DNA from: Thermococcus barossii | Lineage (GTDB): Archaea > Methanobacteriota_B > Thermococci > Thermococcales > Thermococcaceae | Reading direction: 5' to 3' | Assembly (NCBI RefSeq): GCF_002214465.1 | Contig: NZ_CP015101.1 | Coordinates: 1,309,013 to 1,373,012, forward strand | Length of the DNA: 64,000 nucleotides | Made by a program: the position numbers and the translations under genes | Notes under the pieces: model-generated | Database searches by the model: none | Seen by the model: only the letters and a program-made list of their open reading frames with translations | What the model was told of the DNA's origin: nothing | In this document: one piece after another, positions 33,177-41,495 of the stretch | How the letters are laid out: the number at the start of each line of letters is the position of its first letter | How positions within the stretch are numbered: the stretch's first letter is position 1

Positions 33177-34343
33177 ATGCCAACGAACGTGACAGCGGAA
33201 TACCTGGCGGCGGAGGAGGAGTACAGAAACGCAAAGACTATCCCTGAGAAGATTCGGGCCCTCGAAAAGATGTACGCAACCGTGCCAAAACACAAGGGAA
33301 CCGAGAAGCTCCGACTTCAGATAAAGCGAAAGCTGGCGGAGCTGAGAAAGGAGCTGGAGAAGCAGAGGCAGATGAAGAAGGGTGGCGGCGGGCCCTCGAT
33401 GGCCGTCCGAAAGGAGGGCGCGGCACAGATAGTTCTGGCTGGCCTGCCCAACGTGGGCAAGAGCTCACTCATGAAGGCGCTGACCAACGTGGACATTGAC
33501 GTGGCGGACTACGCCTTCACGACCGTGGAGCCGATACCGGGCATGATGCATCACAGGGACGTTCAGATACAGCTCGTTGAGGTCCCCGGCCTCGTTGAGG
33601 GCGCTGCGTTGGGAAAGGGCATGGGGCCGCAGCTGCTGAGCGTTATCAGAAACGCTGACGCCATAGCTATAGTCGTTGACCTCTCCCAGGACCCTGTGAA
33701 GCAGATGGAAACCCTCCTCAAGGAGTTTGAAAGGGCAGGGATAAAGCTCAACAAGCGCCGCCCGAGGGTGGAGATAAAGAGAACCGCGATGGGTGGGATA
33801 GTCATCAACGGCCAGGAGAACATCAAGGGCGACATAAGCGAGGTCATGAAGATGCTCCGCGAGGAGCGCATACACTCGGCCGAGATAACCGTCAAGGAGC
33901 CTGTGACGCTGGAGGAGTTTGCCGACGCGCTCGATGAAAGCCTCGTCTGGAGGAGGGCGATAATCATCGCCAACAAGGGCGACGCCCCGGGAAGCAAGGA
34001 GAACTACAAGAAGCTCGTTGAGGCCTACGGGGACCGCTTTAAGATAATCCCCGTCTCGGCGAAGAGGAAGATACAGCTTGACAAGCTCAAAGACGAACTA
34101 TACGAGCTGGCCGGGATAATCCGCGTCTTCACCAAGAGCCCCGGTGAGGAGCCGGCTTATCCACCGGTGCCGCTGAAGAAAGGCTCGACCGTCATGGATT
34201 TAGCGGAAAGGATCCACAAGGACTTCGCCAAGAACTTCCGCTACGCCCGCGTCTGGGGCAAGAGCGTCAAGTTCCCTGGCCAGCGCGTTGGGGCCGACCA
34301 CGTCCTTGAGGACGGGGACATAGTGGAGATTCACGCGAGGTAG
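33177..34343 (+). CDS. DRG/Obg-family GTPase with TGS domain
   Basis: A 388-residue DRG-type GTPase. The N-terminal ~65 residues are a helical, basic region. Walker A/G1 is GLPNVGKSSLMKAL (about residues 91-104), G2 FTTVEPIPG, G3 VEVPGLVEGAA (DxPG replaced by V-P-G as in the DRG group), and NKGD is G4. The C-terminal ~70 residues form a TGS domain, ending GADHVLEDGDIVEIHAR. DRG proteins associate with ribosomes in translation. ATG 33177 has GGAGGGTCAG upstream. Confidence 0.92.
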   Translation: MPTNVTAEYLAAEEEYRNAKTIPEKIRALEKMYATVPKHKGTEKLRLQIKRKLAELRKELEKQRQMKKGGGGPSMAVRKEGAAQIVLAGLPNVGKSSLMKALTNVDIDVADYAFTTVEPIPGMMHHRDVQIQLVEVPGLVEGAALGKGMGPQLLSVIRNADAIAIVVDLSQDPVKQMETLLKEFERAGIKLNKRRPRVEIKRTAMGGIVINGQENIKGDISEVMKMLREERIHSAEITVKEPVTLEEFADALDESLVWRRAIIIANKGDAPGSKENYKKLVEAYGDRFKIIPVSAKRKIQLDKLKDELYELAGIIRVFTKSPGEEPAYPPVPLKKGSTVMDLAERIHKDFAKNFRYARVWGKSVKFPGQRVGADHVLEDGDIVEIHAR

Positions 34344-34387
34344 AAAGGTTTTTCTCAATGAATGCCAAAGACAGATTGGGTGGGATT

Positions 34388-34630
34388 ATGGAGAGTGCAA
34401 TGCCCGAGGGATTCCGTGACTTCCTCGGCCCAAAGCCTGAGAGGGAGCTTGTTCTCCTCGCGGCCATAGAGCTATACCGGGAGGAAAAGCTTAGTCTCGG
34501 AAAGGCTGCCGAATTTGCAGGTTTGAGTGTGAGGGAATTCCTCTACGAGCTGAGGAAGAGGGGTGTCCCGCTAAACTACACGAGAGAAGAGGCCGAGGAG
34601 GACCTCAAGACCGTTGAGGGTCTGGAATGA
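34388..34630 (+). CDS. UPF0175-family antitoxin
   Basis: An 80-residue protein of the UPF0175 type. The segment LVLLAAIELYREEKLSLGKAAEFAG (in part: ELYREEKLSLGKAAEFAGLS) and the following helix VREFLYELRKRGVP are diagnostic. The family is paired with DUF3368 PIN-like toxins; here the ATGA overlap with the next gene is exactly that arrangement. ATG 34388 follows GGTGGGA; the earlier ATG 34358 is a weaker alternative. Confidence 0.85.
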   Translation: MESAMPEGFRDFLGPKPERELVLLAAIELYREEKLSLGKAAEFAGLSVREFLYELRKRGVPLNYTREEAEEDLKTVEGLE

Positions 34631-35079
34631 TCGTGGTATCAAACACGAGTCCTCTTATAGGGTTGTCAAACATCGGGGAGCTAAGGATACTCCACGAACT
34701 TTTTGGAGAGATTCTGGTGCCCCCTGCGGTTGTCAGGGAGTTCGGGGAAATTCTTCCAGAATGGACCATTATCAAGAGTCCTCGGGACAAACACCTTGTT
34801 AACGCCCTCTCAAGGCTCCTTGGAGAGGGCGAATCCGAGGCGATAGCCCTTGCCCTTGAGCTCAAGGCAGATTTTCTGATACTCGATGACCTGAAGGCAA
34901 GGAAGATCGCCAGGGAGATGGGAGTTAAGGTCATGGGGACGGCGGGTGTTCTTCTACTCGCGAAGAAGAGGGGAATCGTTGGAGCAGTTAAACCGCTACT
35001 CTCGGAGCTAGTGGAGAGGGGCTTCAGAATATCCCCCGAAGTCATTGAGGTCATACTCAAAGCGGCGGGAGAGGGTTAG
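34627..35079 (+). CDS. DUF3368 PIN-like toxin
   Basis: A 150-residue PIN-fold protein. MIVVSNTSPLIGLSNIGEL provides the first acidic-site strand with Asn5/Thr6 (DUF3368 carries SNTSPLI or SDSSPLI here), GEGESEAIALALEL gives the conserved Glu-x-E-A motif, and LILDDLKARKIA supplies the Asp pair. PIN toxins cleave RNA. It is translationally coupled to the UPF0175 antitoxin. The first acidic residue is Asn in this protein, so the activity should not be assumed to be full. Confidence 0.85.
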   Translation: MIVVSNTSPLIGLSNIGELRILHELFGEILVPPAVVREFGEILPEWTIIKSPRDKHLVNALSRLLGEGESEAIALALELKADFLILDDLKARKIAREMGVKVMGTAGVLLLAKKRGIVGAVKPLLSELVERGFRISPEVIEVILKAAGEG

Positions 35080-35116
35080 CGGCAACTTTTTTCCGCCGTA
35101 GGCATCTTTTCCGTAT

Positions 35117-35587
35117 CTAACGGCAGAACGGCCCCTTGCACTTCCGTCCGTCTTTTCCGACCAGGGAATCCAGCTTGAACTCCTTCCCGTCCAGGCTGTC
35201 CATGATGAGCTTTTCACCGTCCCTCTCGAAGATCCAGAACACCTTGTAGGCCCGGGCCTCCCTGATTATTTCTATCCTCGGGAGCCACCACGAGACGACG
35301 CGGGAGTTTCCCCAGGTTATCGCGCTCTCAAAGGCCTTCATCCTCGCCTCCTCGTAATCCACCAGCGGCTCCATTACCTTCTTCTCCTCCACCTCCCATT
35401 CGTAGAGGTCTATGAAGCCGTCGCCACGCTCGGCCCCGAGGCGGTACAGGTCCACGTAGGCAAAGTAGTCAAAGACCCGGTCGCTCCTGCCGAGGCGCTT
35501 GTAGAAGAGCCTAAGGTGGAAGATATGGTAAGGATACAGCACGAAGTCCGGATTTGAAATGCCCTCAGGCTTGAATATTGGCCTCAT
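35117..35587 (-). CDS. Hypothetical protein (156 aa)
   Basis: Not recognised. The protein is rich in aromatic residues (FVLYPYHIFHLRLFYKR, VVSWWLPRIEII), followed by a FERDGEKLIMDSLDGKE segment and a short C-terminal tail with two Cys (KCKGPFC). There is no signal peptide or membrane helix. ATG 35587 (MRPIFKPEG) has GAGGGT seven bases upstream; ATG 35602 is the alternative. It is convergent with the toxin-antitoxin operon. Confidence 0.6.
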   Translation of the reverse strand: MRPIFKPEGISNPDFVLYPYHIFHLRLFYKRLGRSDRVFDYFAYVDLYRLGAERGDGFIDLYEWEVEEKKVMEPLVDYEEARMKAFESAITWGNSRVVSWWLPRIEIIREARAYKVFWIFERDGEKLIMDSLDGKEFKLDSLVGKDGRKCKGPFCR

Positions 35588-35706
35588 GACGTTGACCCTC
35601 ATATTTCAGCCCCGCATCTACATATCCCCTTAGCTTATTAACTGTTGCCCTCCGTTGTCACAGCGCCCAAACATCCCGTCCAGGATTGGGAACTTTTAAA
35701 CCAATA

Positions 35707-35717
35707 TGTTTATATTT
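35707..35717 (+). promoter_or_regulatory. TATA box of the proline-uptake operon
   Basis: tgTTTATATTT lies 65-75 bp upstream of the ATG at 35781; with initiation about 25 bp downstream, a ~45-base leader remains. The 178-bp gap upstream otherwise shows no gene. Confidence 0.4.
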
Positions 35718-35780
35718 TCATGTGCCCATACTGTCGACTGATGTCCCTTAGTTTACACCAATGGATTGAGGTGGAGTAAG

Positions 35781-35960
35781 ATGGGCTTGAGTGGTTCAGC
35801 CTGGGCAACACTTGTGATACCGACGCTTTTGGGTATTCTGACGATGCTGCTGTACGGCTTCTGGGACAGAATAACAGGCAAGGAATACTACGTGGACGAC
35901 GAGATTCTGGCCTACGACGAAGACCTCATGACAACCCTCAAGGAGGAGGGTAAGCTATGA
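35781..35960 (+). CDS. Symporter small accessory protein (59 aa)
   Basis: One transmembrane helix (about residues 6-27: AWATLVIPTLLGILTMLLYGFW) followed by a charged, acidic C-terminus (YYVDDEILAYDEDLM). Small proteins of this form precede SSS-family symporter genes in many archaea and bacteria. The ATG has GAGGTGGAG in front, and the stop overlaps the symporter start (ATGA). Confidence 0.75.
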   Translation: MGLSGSAWATLVIPTLLGILTMLLYGFWDRITGKEYYVDDEILAYDEDLMTTLKEEGKL

Positions 35961-37576
35961 ACAGCGGGATACTGTTCGGTTTTCTGGTGTATCTCGCGCT
36001 GCTGGCCTATATCGGCTGGTGGGCCAACAGGTACACCAAGACAGAGGACCAGTACTTCGTCGGCGGCAGGAGGGTTCACGTTTTAGCGGCCACCCTCTCG
36101 GACAAGGCAAGCGACTTCTCTGGCTGGCTGATGCTCGGCTACCCGGGTGCAGCATTTTCCAGCGGTCTCGGTGCTTTCTGGGCAGCCATCGGCTGTCTCT
36201 TCGGTACCCTCGCCGATTACGTCCTTATCGGACCGAGGTTGAGGATATACGCCGGTAAATTCAGGGCAATAACCGTGCCGGACTACCTTGAGGCCCGCCT
36301 GAAGGACGACACCAAGCTGATAAGGGTTCTGAGTGCGCTGATAATCATAATCTTTATGACAGCCTACGTTGCGGCGCAGTTCACCGCCGGTGGAAAGACC
36401 TTCGCGGAGGGCTTCGGCATAAGCGACAACACTGGAATCCTCATAACCGTCATTATCCTGACGGCCTACGTTATCACCGGTGGCTTCTTTGCCGTCGTCT
36501 GGACCGACGTCGTTCAGGCGATGTTCATGCTGCTGACGCTCATAATAGTGCCGTTCCTTGCGCTCTCAGAGATAGGAGGCTTTGATAGGGCCACCCAGAT
36601 AATAGGAAGCGCCGATCCCGCAAAGCTCCATCCGTTCGGCGGTGCGACAGGGATAGCGGCCATAATCTTTGCCATAAGCTACGCCTCATGGATAGTCGGC
36701 TACCTCGGTCAGCCCCATATCGTCACCCGTTACATGAGCGTTGAGGACCCGAGAAAGCTCAGAAGGCCCGGTATATTCATCAGCGGTACCTGGACAATAA
36801 TCGTCCTCTGGGGAGCCTTCTTCGCGGGCTTCCTCGGCTTCGCGATGTACCAGGCCGGAATCCTGAGTGTCAGCGACCCGGAGAAGGTCATCCCCGCCAT
36901 GGCAGTTGAGCTCATGCCGAGCTGGCTGGCAGGCTTCGTGATAGCGGGTATAATCTCCGCAGTCATGAGCACCGCCGATTCACAGCTGCTCGTCGCATCC
37001 TCGGCCATAGCCAGAGACTTCTACCACAAGGTTCTCGGCAAGGAGATAGGCAAGAAGCAGATGGTCAACATATCGAGGCTCGTGGTGGCTGGAGTTGCCC
37101 TCGTTGGTCTCTGGTTCGCCCTCAGCGGTCCAAAGGTCATATACCAGATGGTCGCAACTGCCTGGGGTGGTCTCGCGGTAGGCTTCGGCCCGATACTCAC
37201 GCTGAGCCTCTGGTGGAAGAGAGCAACCAAGGAGGGGGCAATCGTCGGAATGGCCTACGGTCTCATCAGCGAGGTTCTCTTTGAGGCAAAGATATACGGC
37301 TGGGCGTTCAACCCGGACGCTCCGGGATTCTTTGGCACCATCGGCGGCTGGTTCAACGGCATACCGGTGTTCTTCGTCAACTTCTTCGTGACCCTGATAG
37401 TCATAATCATCGTCAGCCTGCTCACAAAGCCACCGGAGGACGTCGTTAAGCTCCACGAGGAGATATTCAGGAAAGTTCCCATCGAGGGGACCGGCAAGAA
37501 GAGCATCACCGAGACCAGGGCCAAGAGCCAGGTCGAGAACGTCGCCGAGTTCGTCCTCGCCAAGGGAATCGCATGA
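35957..37576 (+). CDS. Sodium:proline symporter-like SSS-family transporter
   Basis: A 539-residue membrane protein with about 13 helices. The YFVGGRRVHVLAATLSDKASDFSGWLM segment (cited in part), MTAYVAAQFTAGGKTFAEGF and MSTADSQLLVASSAIARDFY are PutP/SSS motifs for Na+ and substrate. It is coupled to the small accessory protein and lies immediately upstream of proline dehydrogenase genes, so L-proline is the best candidate substrate (inferred from context and family). Confidence 0.88.
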   Translation: MNSGILFGFLVYLALLAYIGWWANRYTKTEDQYFVGGRRVHVLAATLSDKASDFSGWLMLGYPGAAFSSGLGAFWAAIGCLFGTLADYVLIGPRLRIYAGKFRAITVPDYLEARLKDDTKLIRVLSALIIIIFMTAYVAAQFTAGGKTFAEGFGISDNTGILITVIILTAYVITGGFFAVVWTDVVQAMFMLLTLIIVPFLALSEIGGFDRATQIIGSADPAKLHPFGGATGIAAIIFAISYASWIVGYLGQPHIVTRYMSVEDPRKLRRPGIFISGTWTIIVLWGAFFAGFLGFAMYQAGILSVSDPEKVIPAMAVELMPSWLAGFVIAGIISAVMSTADSQLLVASSAIARDFYHKVLGKEIGKKQMVNISRLVVAGVALVGLWFALSGPKVIYQMVATAWGGLAVGFGPILTLSLWWKRATKEGAIVGMAYGLISEVLFEAKIYGWAFNPDAPGFFGTIGGWFNGIPVFFVNFFVTLIVIIIVSLLTKPPEDVVKLHEEIFRKVPIEGTGKKSITETRAKSQVENVAEFVLAKGIA

Positions 37577-37634
37577 TTCCCTTTTCTTTCCACCATTCTT
37601 TTTCACCGGTTCGCAACGTGAAATTAAACCAAAG

Positions 37635-37670
37635 GTTTTGAACCATTTTTGGTCAACCTAACATTTATAA
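37635..37670 (+). promoter_or_regulatory. pdhA1 promoter with a GTTn3AAC element upstream of TATA
   Basis: GTTTTGAAC (37635-37643) matches the GTTn3AAC half-motif of the SurR redox regulator, and TTGGTCAAC follows after five bases as a partial second copy. The TATA element TTTATAA is at 37664-37670, about 50 bp before the ATG. SurR binding is only a suggestion. Confidence 0.3.
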
Positions 37671-37721
37671 GCATTGGTGCATAAATGACGGCGCCTATTG
37701 TAAAATCTTCGAGGTGGGAGC

Positions 37722-39224
37722 ATGAGACCGCTCGACCTGACCGAGAAGGACCCTTCTAAGAGGATCACCATCTACTTTGAAGGAAAACCCTACGAGGCCT
37801 ACGAAGGAGAAAAGATTACCGTCGCACTTCTCGCCAACGGGGTGTACTGGCTCACCATGAGCACCGAGGGAAGGAAAAGGGGAGCCTTCACCTTCGGCCC
37901 GGTGCCGATGGTGGTGGACGGAACCAAAAACATCAACGCCCGCAAGACCAAGGTTCGTGACGGCATGAGGCTGGAGAGGCAGGGCTATGGGGACTTTCAG
38001 GAGACCGTGGAAATCGACGAGGGTAAGCCGGTTGAAAGGCTGGTAGTTGATGTGGCCGTCATCGGAGGCGGCCCGGCGGGAATCGGGACTGTCCTTGAGA
38101 TTCAGGAGCACCTGACCGTTGCCCTGGTGGAGGAGAGGGGCTGGCTCGGCGGCGACCTCTGGCTCAAGGGCCTTCCCCAGGAGGGTTTTGGGGAGAAGAA
38201 GCCCCAGGAGGTCGTTAATGAGCTTGTCGGGAAGTTCAACGAGAACGTCCGGGTTTTCAGGAACACGATAGCCCTCGGGGTATTTGACAAAGGCGAGTAC
38301 TTCCTCGTACCTGTTGTCCGGGGAGACCAGCTCATCGAGATAATGGCCAAGCGCGTCGTTCTGGCCGTTGGGGCGGTCGACAACATTCACCTCTTCGAGA
38401 ACAACGACTATCCAGGTGTCTTCAGAAGGAGCGACGCGCTTGAGGTTCTCAACGTCTGGGGAGTTGCGCCTGGAAGGAAGGTCGCGGTCGTGGGTAGCAA
38501 GCCAGAAGAGATAACCGCGGAGCTTGACCGCTGGGGCATCGAGTACATCACAGTTCCAAACCCCAAGCGCGTTGAGGGCAGGGAAAAGGTCGAGAGGCTC
38601 ATAGACACGAACGGGAATTCCTACGAGGTCGATGCCGTCATAATGGCCGAGGGAAGGAGACCCGACATCAACCCGCCGACCCAGGCAGGCGGGAAGCTGG
38701 TCTTCAGGCACGGCTACTACACCCCCGTCCTCGATTCCAGGAACAGAATCCGGGACGGCATCTACGTGGCCGGGAGCGCCGCCAGCATAAAGCCCCACTA
38801 CGCGAACTACATTGAGGGCAGGCTCGTCGGGGCGTACATCCTCAGGGAATTCGGCTTTGAGGCGGAGCCGTGCATCTACGCGGAGAGACTGGAGGATTAC
38901 GAACCGGAGGCGGTACAGGTTCAGAGAATAGACTTCGGGAACCTTAACCTTGAGGACGTGCAGATATGCGGCTGCGACGTCTCCCTGAGGAAGGTAGACG
39001 ACGTCGTGAAGTCGGGCATAACCGACCTGCAGATAATCAAGCGCCTAACGCATTTAGCGATGGGCTTCTGCCAGGGCCGCTTCTGTCTGTTCAACGGCGC
39101 GGTGGTGGTTTCCCAGAGAACGGGGACGCCCATGGACCGGCTGGACATACCCGTCGCGAGGCCGCCGCTCAAGAACGTTAAGATGAAGGTCACCGCCGAG
39201 GGGGTGGAGGAGTATGCCGAGTAA
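37722..39224 (+). CDS. Dye-linked L-proline dehydrogenase PDH1, alpha subunit
   Basis: A 500-residue flavoprotein related to sarcosine oxidase alpha. The N-terminal ubiquitin-like domain (ITIYFEGKPYEAYEGEKITVALLANG) lacks the Cys residues of a [2Fe-2S] cluster. Then comes an FAD-binding domain (VAVIGGGPAGIGTVLEI, about residue 110), an NAD-binding-like domain, and a C-terminal BFD-like domain with ICGCDVSL and GFCQGRFC Cys pairs (about 420-470). In the P. horikoshii PDH1 complex this subunit pairs with the beta subunit; it carries electron-transfer and NADH-dehydrogenase functions. ATG follows GAGGTGGGAG and overlaps the next gene by 11 bp. Confidence 0.85.
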   Translation: MRPLDLTEKDPSKRITIYFEGKPYEAYEGEKITVALLANGVYWLTMSTEGRKRGAFTFGPVPMVVDGTKNINARKTKVRDGMRLERQGYGDFQETVEIDEGKPVERLVVDVAVIGGGPAGIGTVLEIQEHLTVALVEERGWLGGDLWLKGLPQEGFGEKKPQEVVNELVGKFNENVRVFRNTIALGVFDKGEYFLVPVVRGDQLIEIMAKRVVLAVGAVDNIHLFENNDYPGVFRRSDALEVLNVWGVAPGRKVAVVGSKPEEITAELDRWGIEYITVPNPKRVEGREKVERLIDTNGNSYEVDAVIMAEGRRPDINPPTQAGGKLVFRHGYYTPVLDSRNRIRDGIYVAGSAASIKPHYANYIEGRLVGAYILREFGFEAEPCIYAERLEDYEPEAVQVQRIDFGNLNLEDVQICGCDVSLRKVDDVVKSGITDLQIIKRLTHLAMGFCQGRFCLFNGAVVVSQRTGTPMDRLDIPVARPPLKNVKMKVTAEGVEEYAE

Positions 39225-40374
39225 AGAGCTCCCTGAGAGGAGCGATATCGTTATCATCGGTGGGGGCATAGTAGGGGTCACGATAGCGCACGAGTTAGCC
39301 AAGCGCGGGGAGGAAGTTACCGTCATAGAGAAGCGCTTCATAGGTTCAGGCTCGACCTTCCGCTGTGGAACCGGCATAAGGCAGCAGTTCAACGATGAAG
39401 CGAACGTCCAGGTTATGAAGCGCTCCGTCGAGCTGTGGAAGAAGTACAGCGAGGAGTACGGCTTCTCCTTCGAGCAGACCGGCTACCTCTTCCTGCTCTA
39501 CGACGATGACGAGGTCGAGGAGTTCAAGCGGAACATAGCGATTCAGAACCGCTTCGGCGTCCCGACGAGGCTCATAACGCCGGAGGAAGCCAAGGAGATA
39601 GTCCCTCTCCTGGACATCAGTGAGGTGGTAGCTGCTTCCTGGAACCCGACCGACGGAAAGGCCGACCCCTTCTACGCCACGGCCGCCTTTGCCCTCAACG
39701 CCGAGCGCTTCGGGGCCAAGCTGGTTGAATACACCGAGGTCAAGGACTTCATCGTTGAGAACGGTGAGATAAAGGGCCTTAAGACCAGCAGAGGGACAAT
39801 AAAGACGGGCACCGTCATAAACGCCACCAACGCCTGGGCAAAGCTCATCAACGCGATGGCAGGGATAAGCGTCAAGATACCGATAGAGCCCTACAAGCAC
39901 CAGGCCGTCATCACACAGCCCATAAAGAAGGGCTCCATAAACCCGATGGTCATCTCCTTCAAGTACGGCCACGCCTACCTGACCCAGACGGCCCACGGTG
40001 GCGTCGTCGGCGGAGTCGGCTACGAGCTCGGGCCGACCTACGACCTCAACCCAACGTACGAGTTCCTCCGCGAGGTCAGCTACTACTTCACCAAGATCAT
40101 CCCGGCACTGAGGGAGCTCCTCATCCTGAGGACGTGGGCGGGTTACTACGCGAAAACTCCCGACAGCAACCCGGCGATAGGAAAGATCGAGGAGCTGAGC
40201 GACTACTACATTGCCGCAGGTTTCTCCGGCCACGGCTTCATGATGGCCCCAGCGGTGGCGGAGATGGTAGCGAACCTTGTGACAAAGGGCAGAACCGACC
40301 TCCCTGTGGACTGGTACGACCCGTACAGGTTTGAGCGCGGTGAACTACGCGGACAGGCCCTCCAGATGGGCTGA
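39214..40374 (+). CDS. Dye-linked L-proline dehydrogenase PDH1, beta (catalytic) subunit
   Basis: A 386-residue FAD-dependent oxidoreductase of the DAO family. IVIIGGGIVGVTIAHELAKRG is the ADP-binding motif, and GSGSTFRCGTGIRQQF the FAD-pyrophosphate loop found in thermococcal proline dehydrogenases. C-terminal AAGFSGHGFMMAP is also conserved. It oxidises L-proline to pyrroline-5-carboxylate. It is translationally coupled to the alpha subunit, and the closely similar PDH2 beta protein is encoded at 56004-57170 in this window. Confidence 0.87.
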   Translation: MPSKELPERSDIVIIGGGIVGVTIAHELAKRGEEVTVIEKRFIGSGSTFRCGTGIRQQFNDEANVQVMKRSVELWKKYSEEYGFSFEQTGYLFLLYDDDEVEEFKRNIAIQNRFGVPTRLITPEEAKEIVPLLDISEVVAASWNPTDGKADPFYATAAFALNAERFGAKLVEYTEVKDFIVENGEIKGLKTSRGTIKTGTVINATNAWAKLINAMAGISVKIPIEPYKHQAVITQPIKKGSINPMVISFKYGHAYLTQTAHGGVVGGVGYELGPTYDLNPTYEFLREVSYYFTKIIPALRELLILRTWAGYYAKTPDSNPAIGKIEELSDYYIAAGFSGHGFMMAPAVAEMVANLVTKGRTDLPVDWYDPYRFERGELRGQALQMG

Positions 40375-40394
40375 CTTTTTCTTCTCTCGTTATC

Positions 40395-40404
40395 CTTAAA
40401 TATT
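40395..40404 (+). promoter_or_regulatory. TATA box of the galK operon
   Basis: ctTAAATATT lies about 30-38 bp before the galK ATG, with GGGTGGAA as ribosome-binding site. No Tgr-type box was found here. Confidence 0.4.
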
Positions 40405-40432
40405 CTCAAACCTAACCCCATTGGGTGGAATC

Positions 40433-41494
40433 ATGTACCGCGTTGATTCTCCCGGAAGGGTCAACCTGATCGGGGAGCACACGGACTACTCCCTCGGCTA
40501 CGTCATGCCGATGGCAATAGACCTCTACACGGTTCTCCATGCCCAGAAGGACGAGAGGGTAAGAGTCTACTCTCAGATATCCAGGGACGTGAAAGAGTTC
40601 GGCCTCGATGAAATCAGAAAAGCCAACGACTGGGCCGACTACATCAGGGGAATCTTCTGGATCCTCAGGGAGGAAGGACACTCGGTTGGAGGAATGAAGG
40701 GCATCATCGGAGGCGACCTTCCTGTGGGCTCGGGCCTGAGCTCCTCGGCGAGCCTTGAGCTGGCCGTTCTGGCGTTTCTCAACGAGGCCTACGGGCTGAA
40801 CCTCCTCCCGATAGAGATGGCCCTTCTCGCACAGAAAGCGGAGAACGACTTTGTCGGAGTCCCCTGCGGGATACTCGACCAGTTTGCAGTCGTTCACGGT
40901 AAAAAGGACCACGTGATGTTTCTGGACACTGACACGCTGAGGCATGAGTACATAAGGTTCCCGAGCGACGTTCAGGTTCTCGTGTTCTACACGGGGGTCA
41001 AACGGGAGCTGGCTGGCTCGGCCTACTCAGAGAGGAGGAAGGTGGCGGAGGAGACGCTCAGGTTCCTTGGAAAGAGAACATCCAAGGAGGTCGAAGAAGA
41101 GGAGCTCAGGAACCTTCCCTCCCTCTACCGGCGATTCTTCGGGTACATCGTCAGGGAGAACCGGCGCGTCCTTGAGGCCAGGGATGCCCTGAGGAGCGGC
41201 GACGTCCGGACCTTCGGCGAGCTGATGACGGCCTCACACTGGGATTTGGCCAGAAACTACGACGTCTCAAGCGAGGAGCTGGACTTCTTTGTAAGGAAGG
41301 CGGTCGAATTCGGTGCCTACGGGGCCAAGCTGACCGGAGCTGGCTTTGGCGGTTCAGCGGTGGCCATAGTTCCGGAGGAGCTGGCACTGGACGTGGCCAT
41401 GAGGGTGACCGACGAGTACGTCAGGCACTTCAACTGGGAGCCTGACTACCACCTCGTCAGCCCGAGCGACGGGGTGAGCGTGAGGAGGGTCTGA
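40433..41494 (+). CDS. galK: Galactokinase
   Basis: A 353-residue GHMP kinase. Motif 1 is SPGRVNLIGEHTDYSLGYVMP with the galactose-binding Gly/Glu/His, motif 2 the ATP loop PVGSGLSSSASLE (about residue 95), motif 3 GAKLTGAGFGGSAVAIVP near the C-terminus. It phosphorylates galactose to galactose-1-phosphate. ATG 40433 has GGGTGGAATC upstream. It leads a five-gene operon; two bases separate its stop from galA, so it processes the galactose released by the alpha-galactosidase. No galT (uridylyltransferase) is present in this window. Confidence 0.95.
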   Translation: MYRVDSPGRVNLIGEHTDYSLGYVMPMAIDLYTVLHAQKDERVRVYSQISRDVKEFGLDEIRKANDWADYIRGIFWILREEGHSVGGMKGIIGGDLPVGSGLSSSASLELAVLAFLNEAYGLNLLPIEMALLAQKAENDFVGVPCGILDQFAVVHGKKDHVMFLDTDTLRHEYIRFPSDVQVLVFYTGVKRELAGSAYSERRKVAEETLRFLGKRTSKEVEEEELRNLPSLYRRFFGYIVRENRRVLEARDALRSGDVRTFGELMTASHWDLARNYDVSSEELDFFVRKAVEFGAYGAKLTGAGFGGSAVAIVPEELALDVAMRVTDEYVRHFNWEPDYHLVSPSDGVSVRRV

Positions 41495-41495
41495 G

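Noticed and set aside
37695-38798. 367-codon minus-strand ORF over PDH1 alpha
   Set aside because: Antisense shadow of a recognised flavoprotein.
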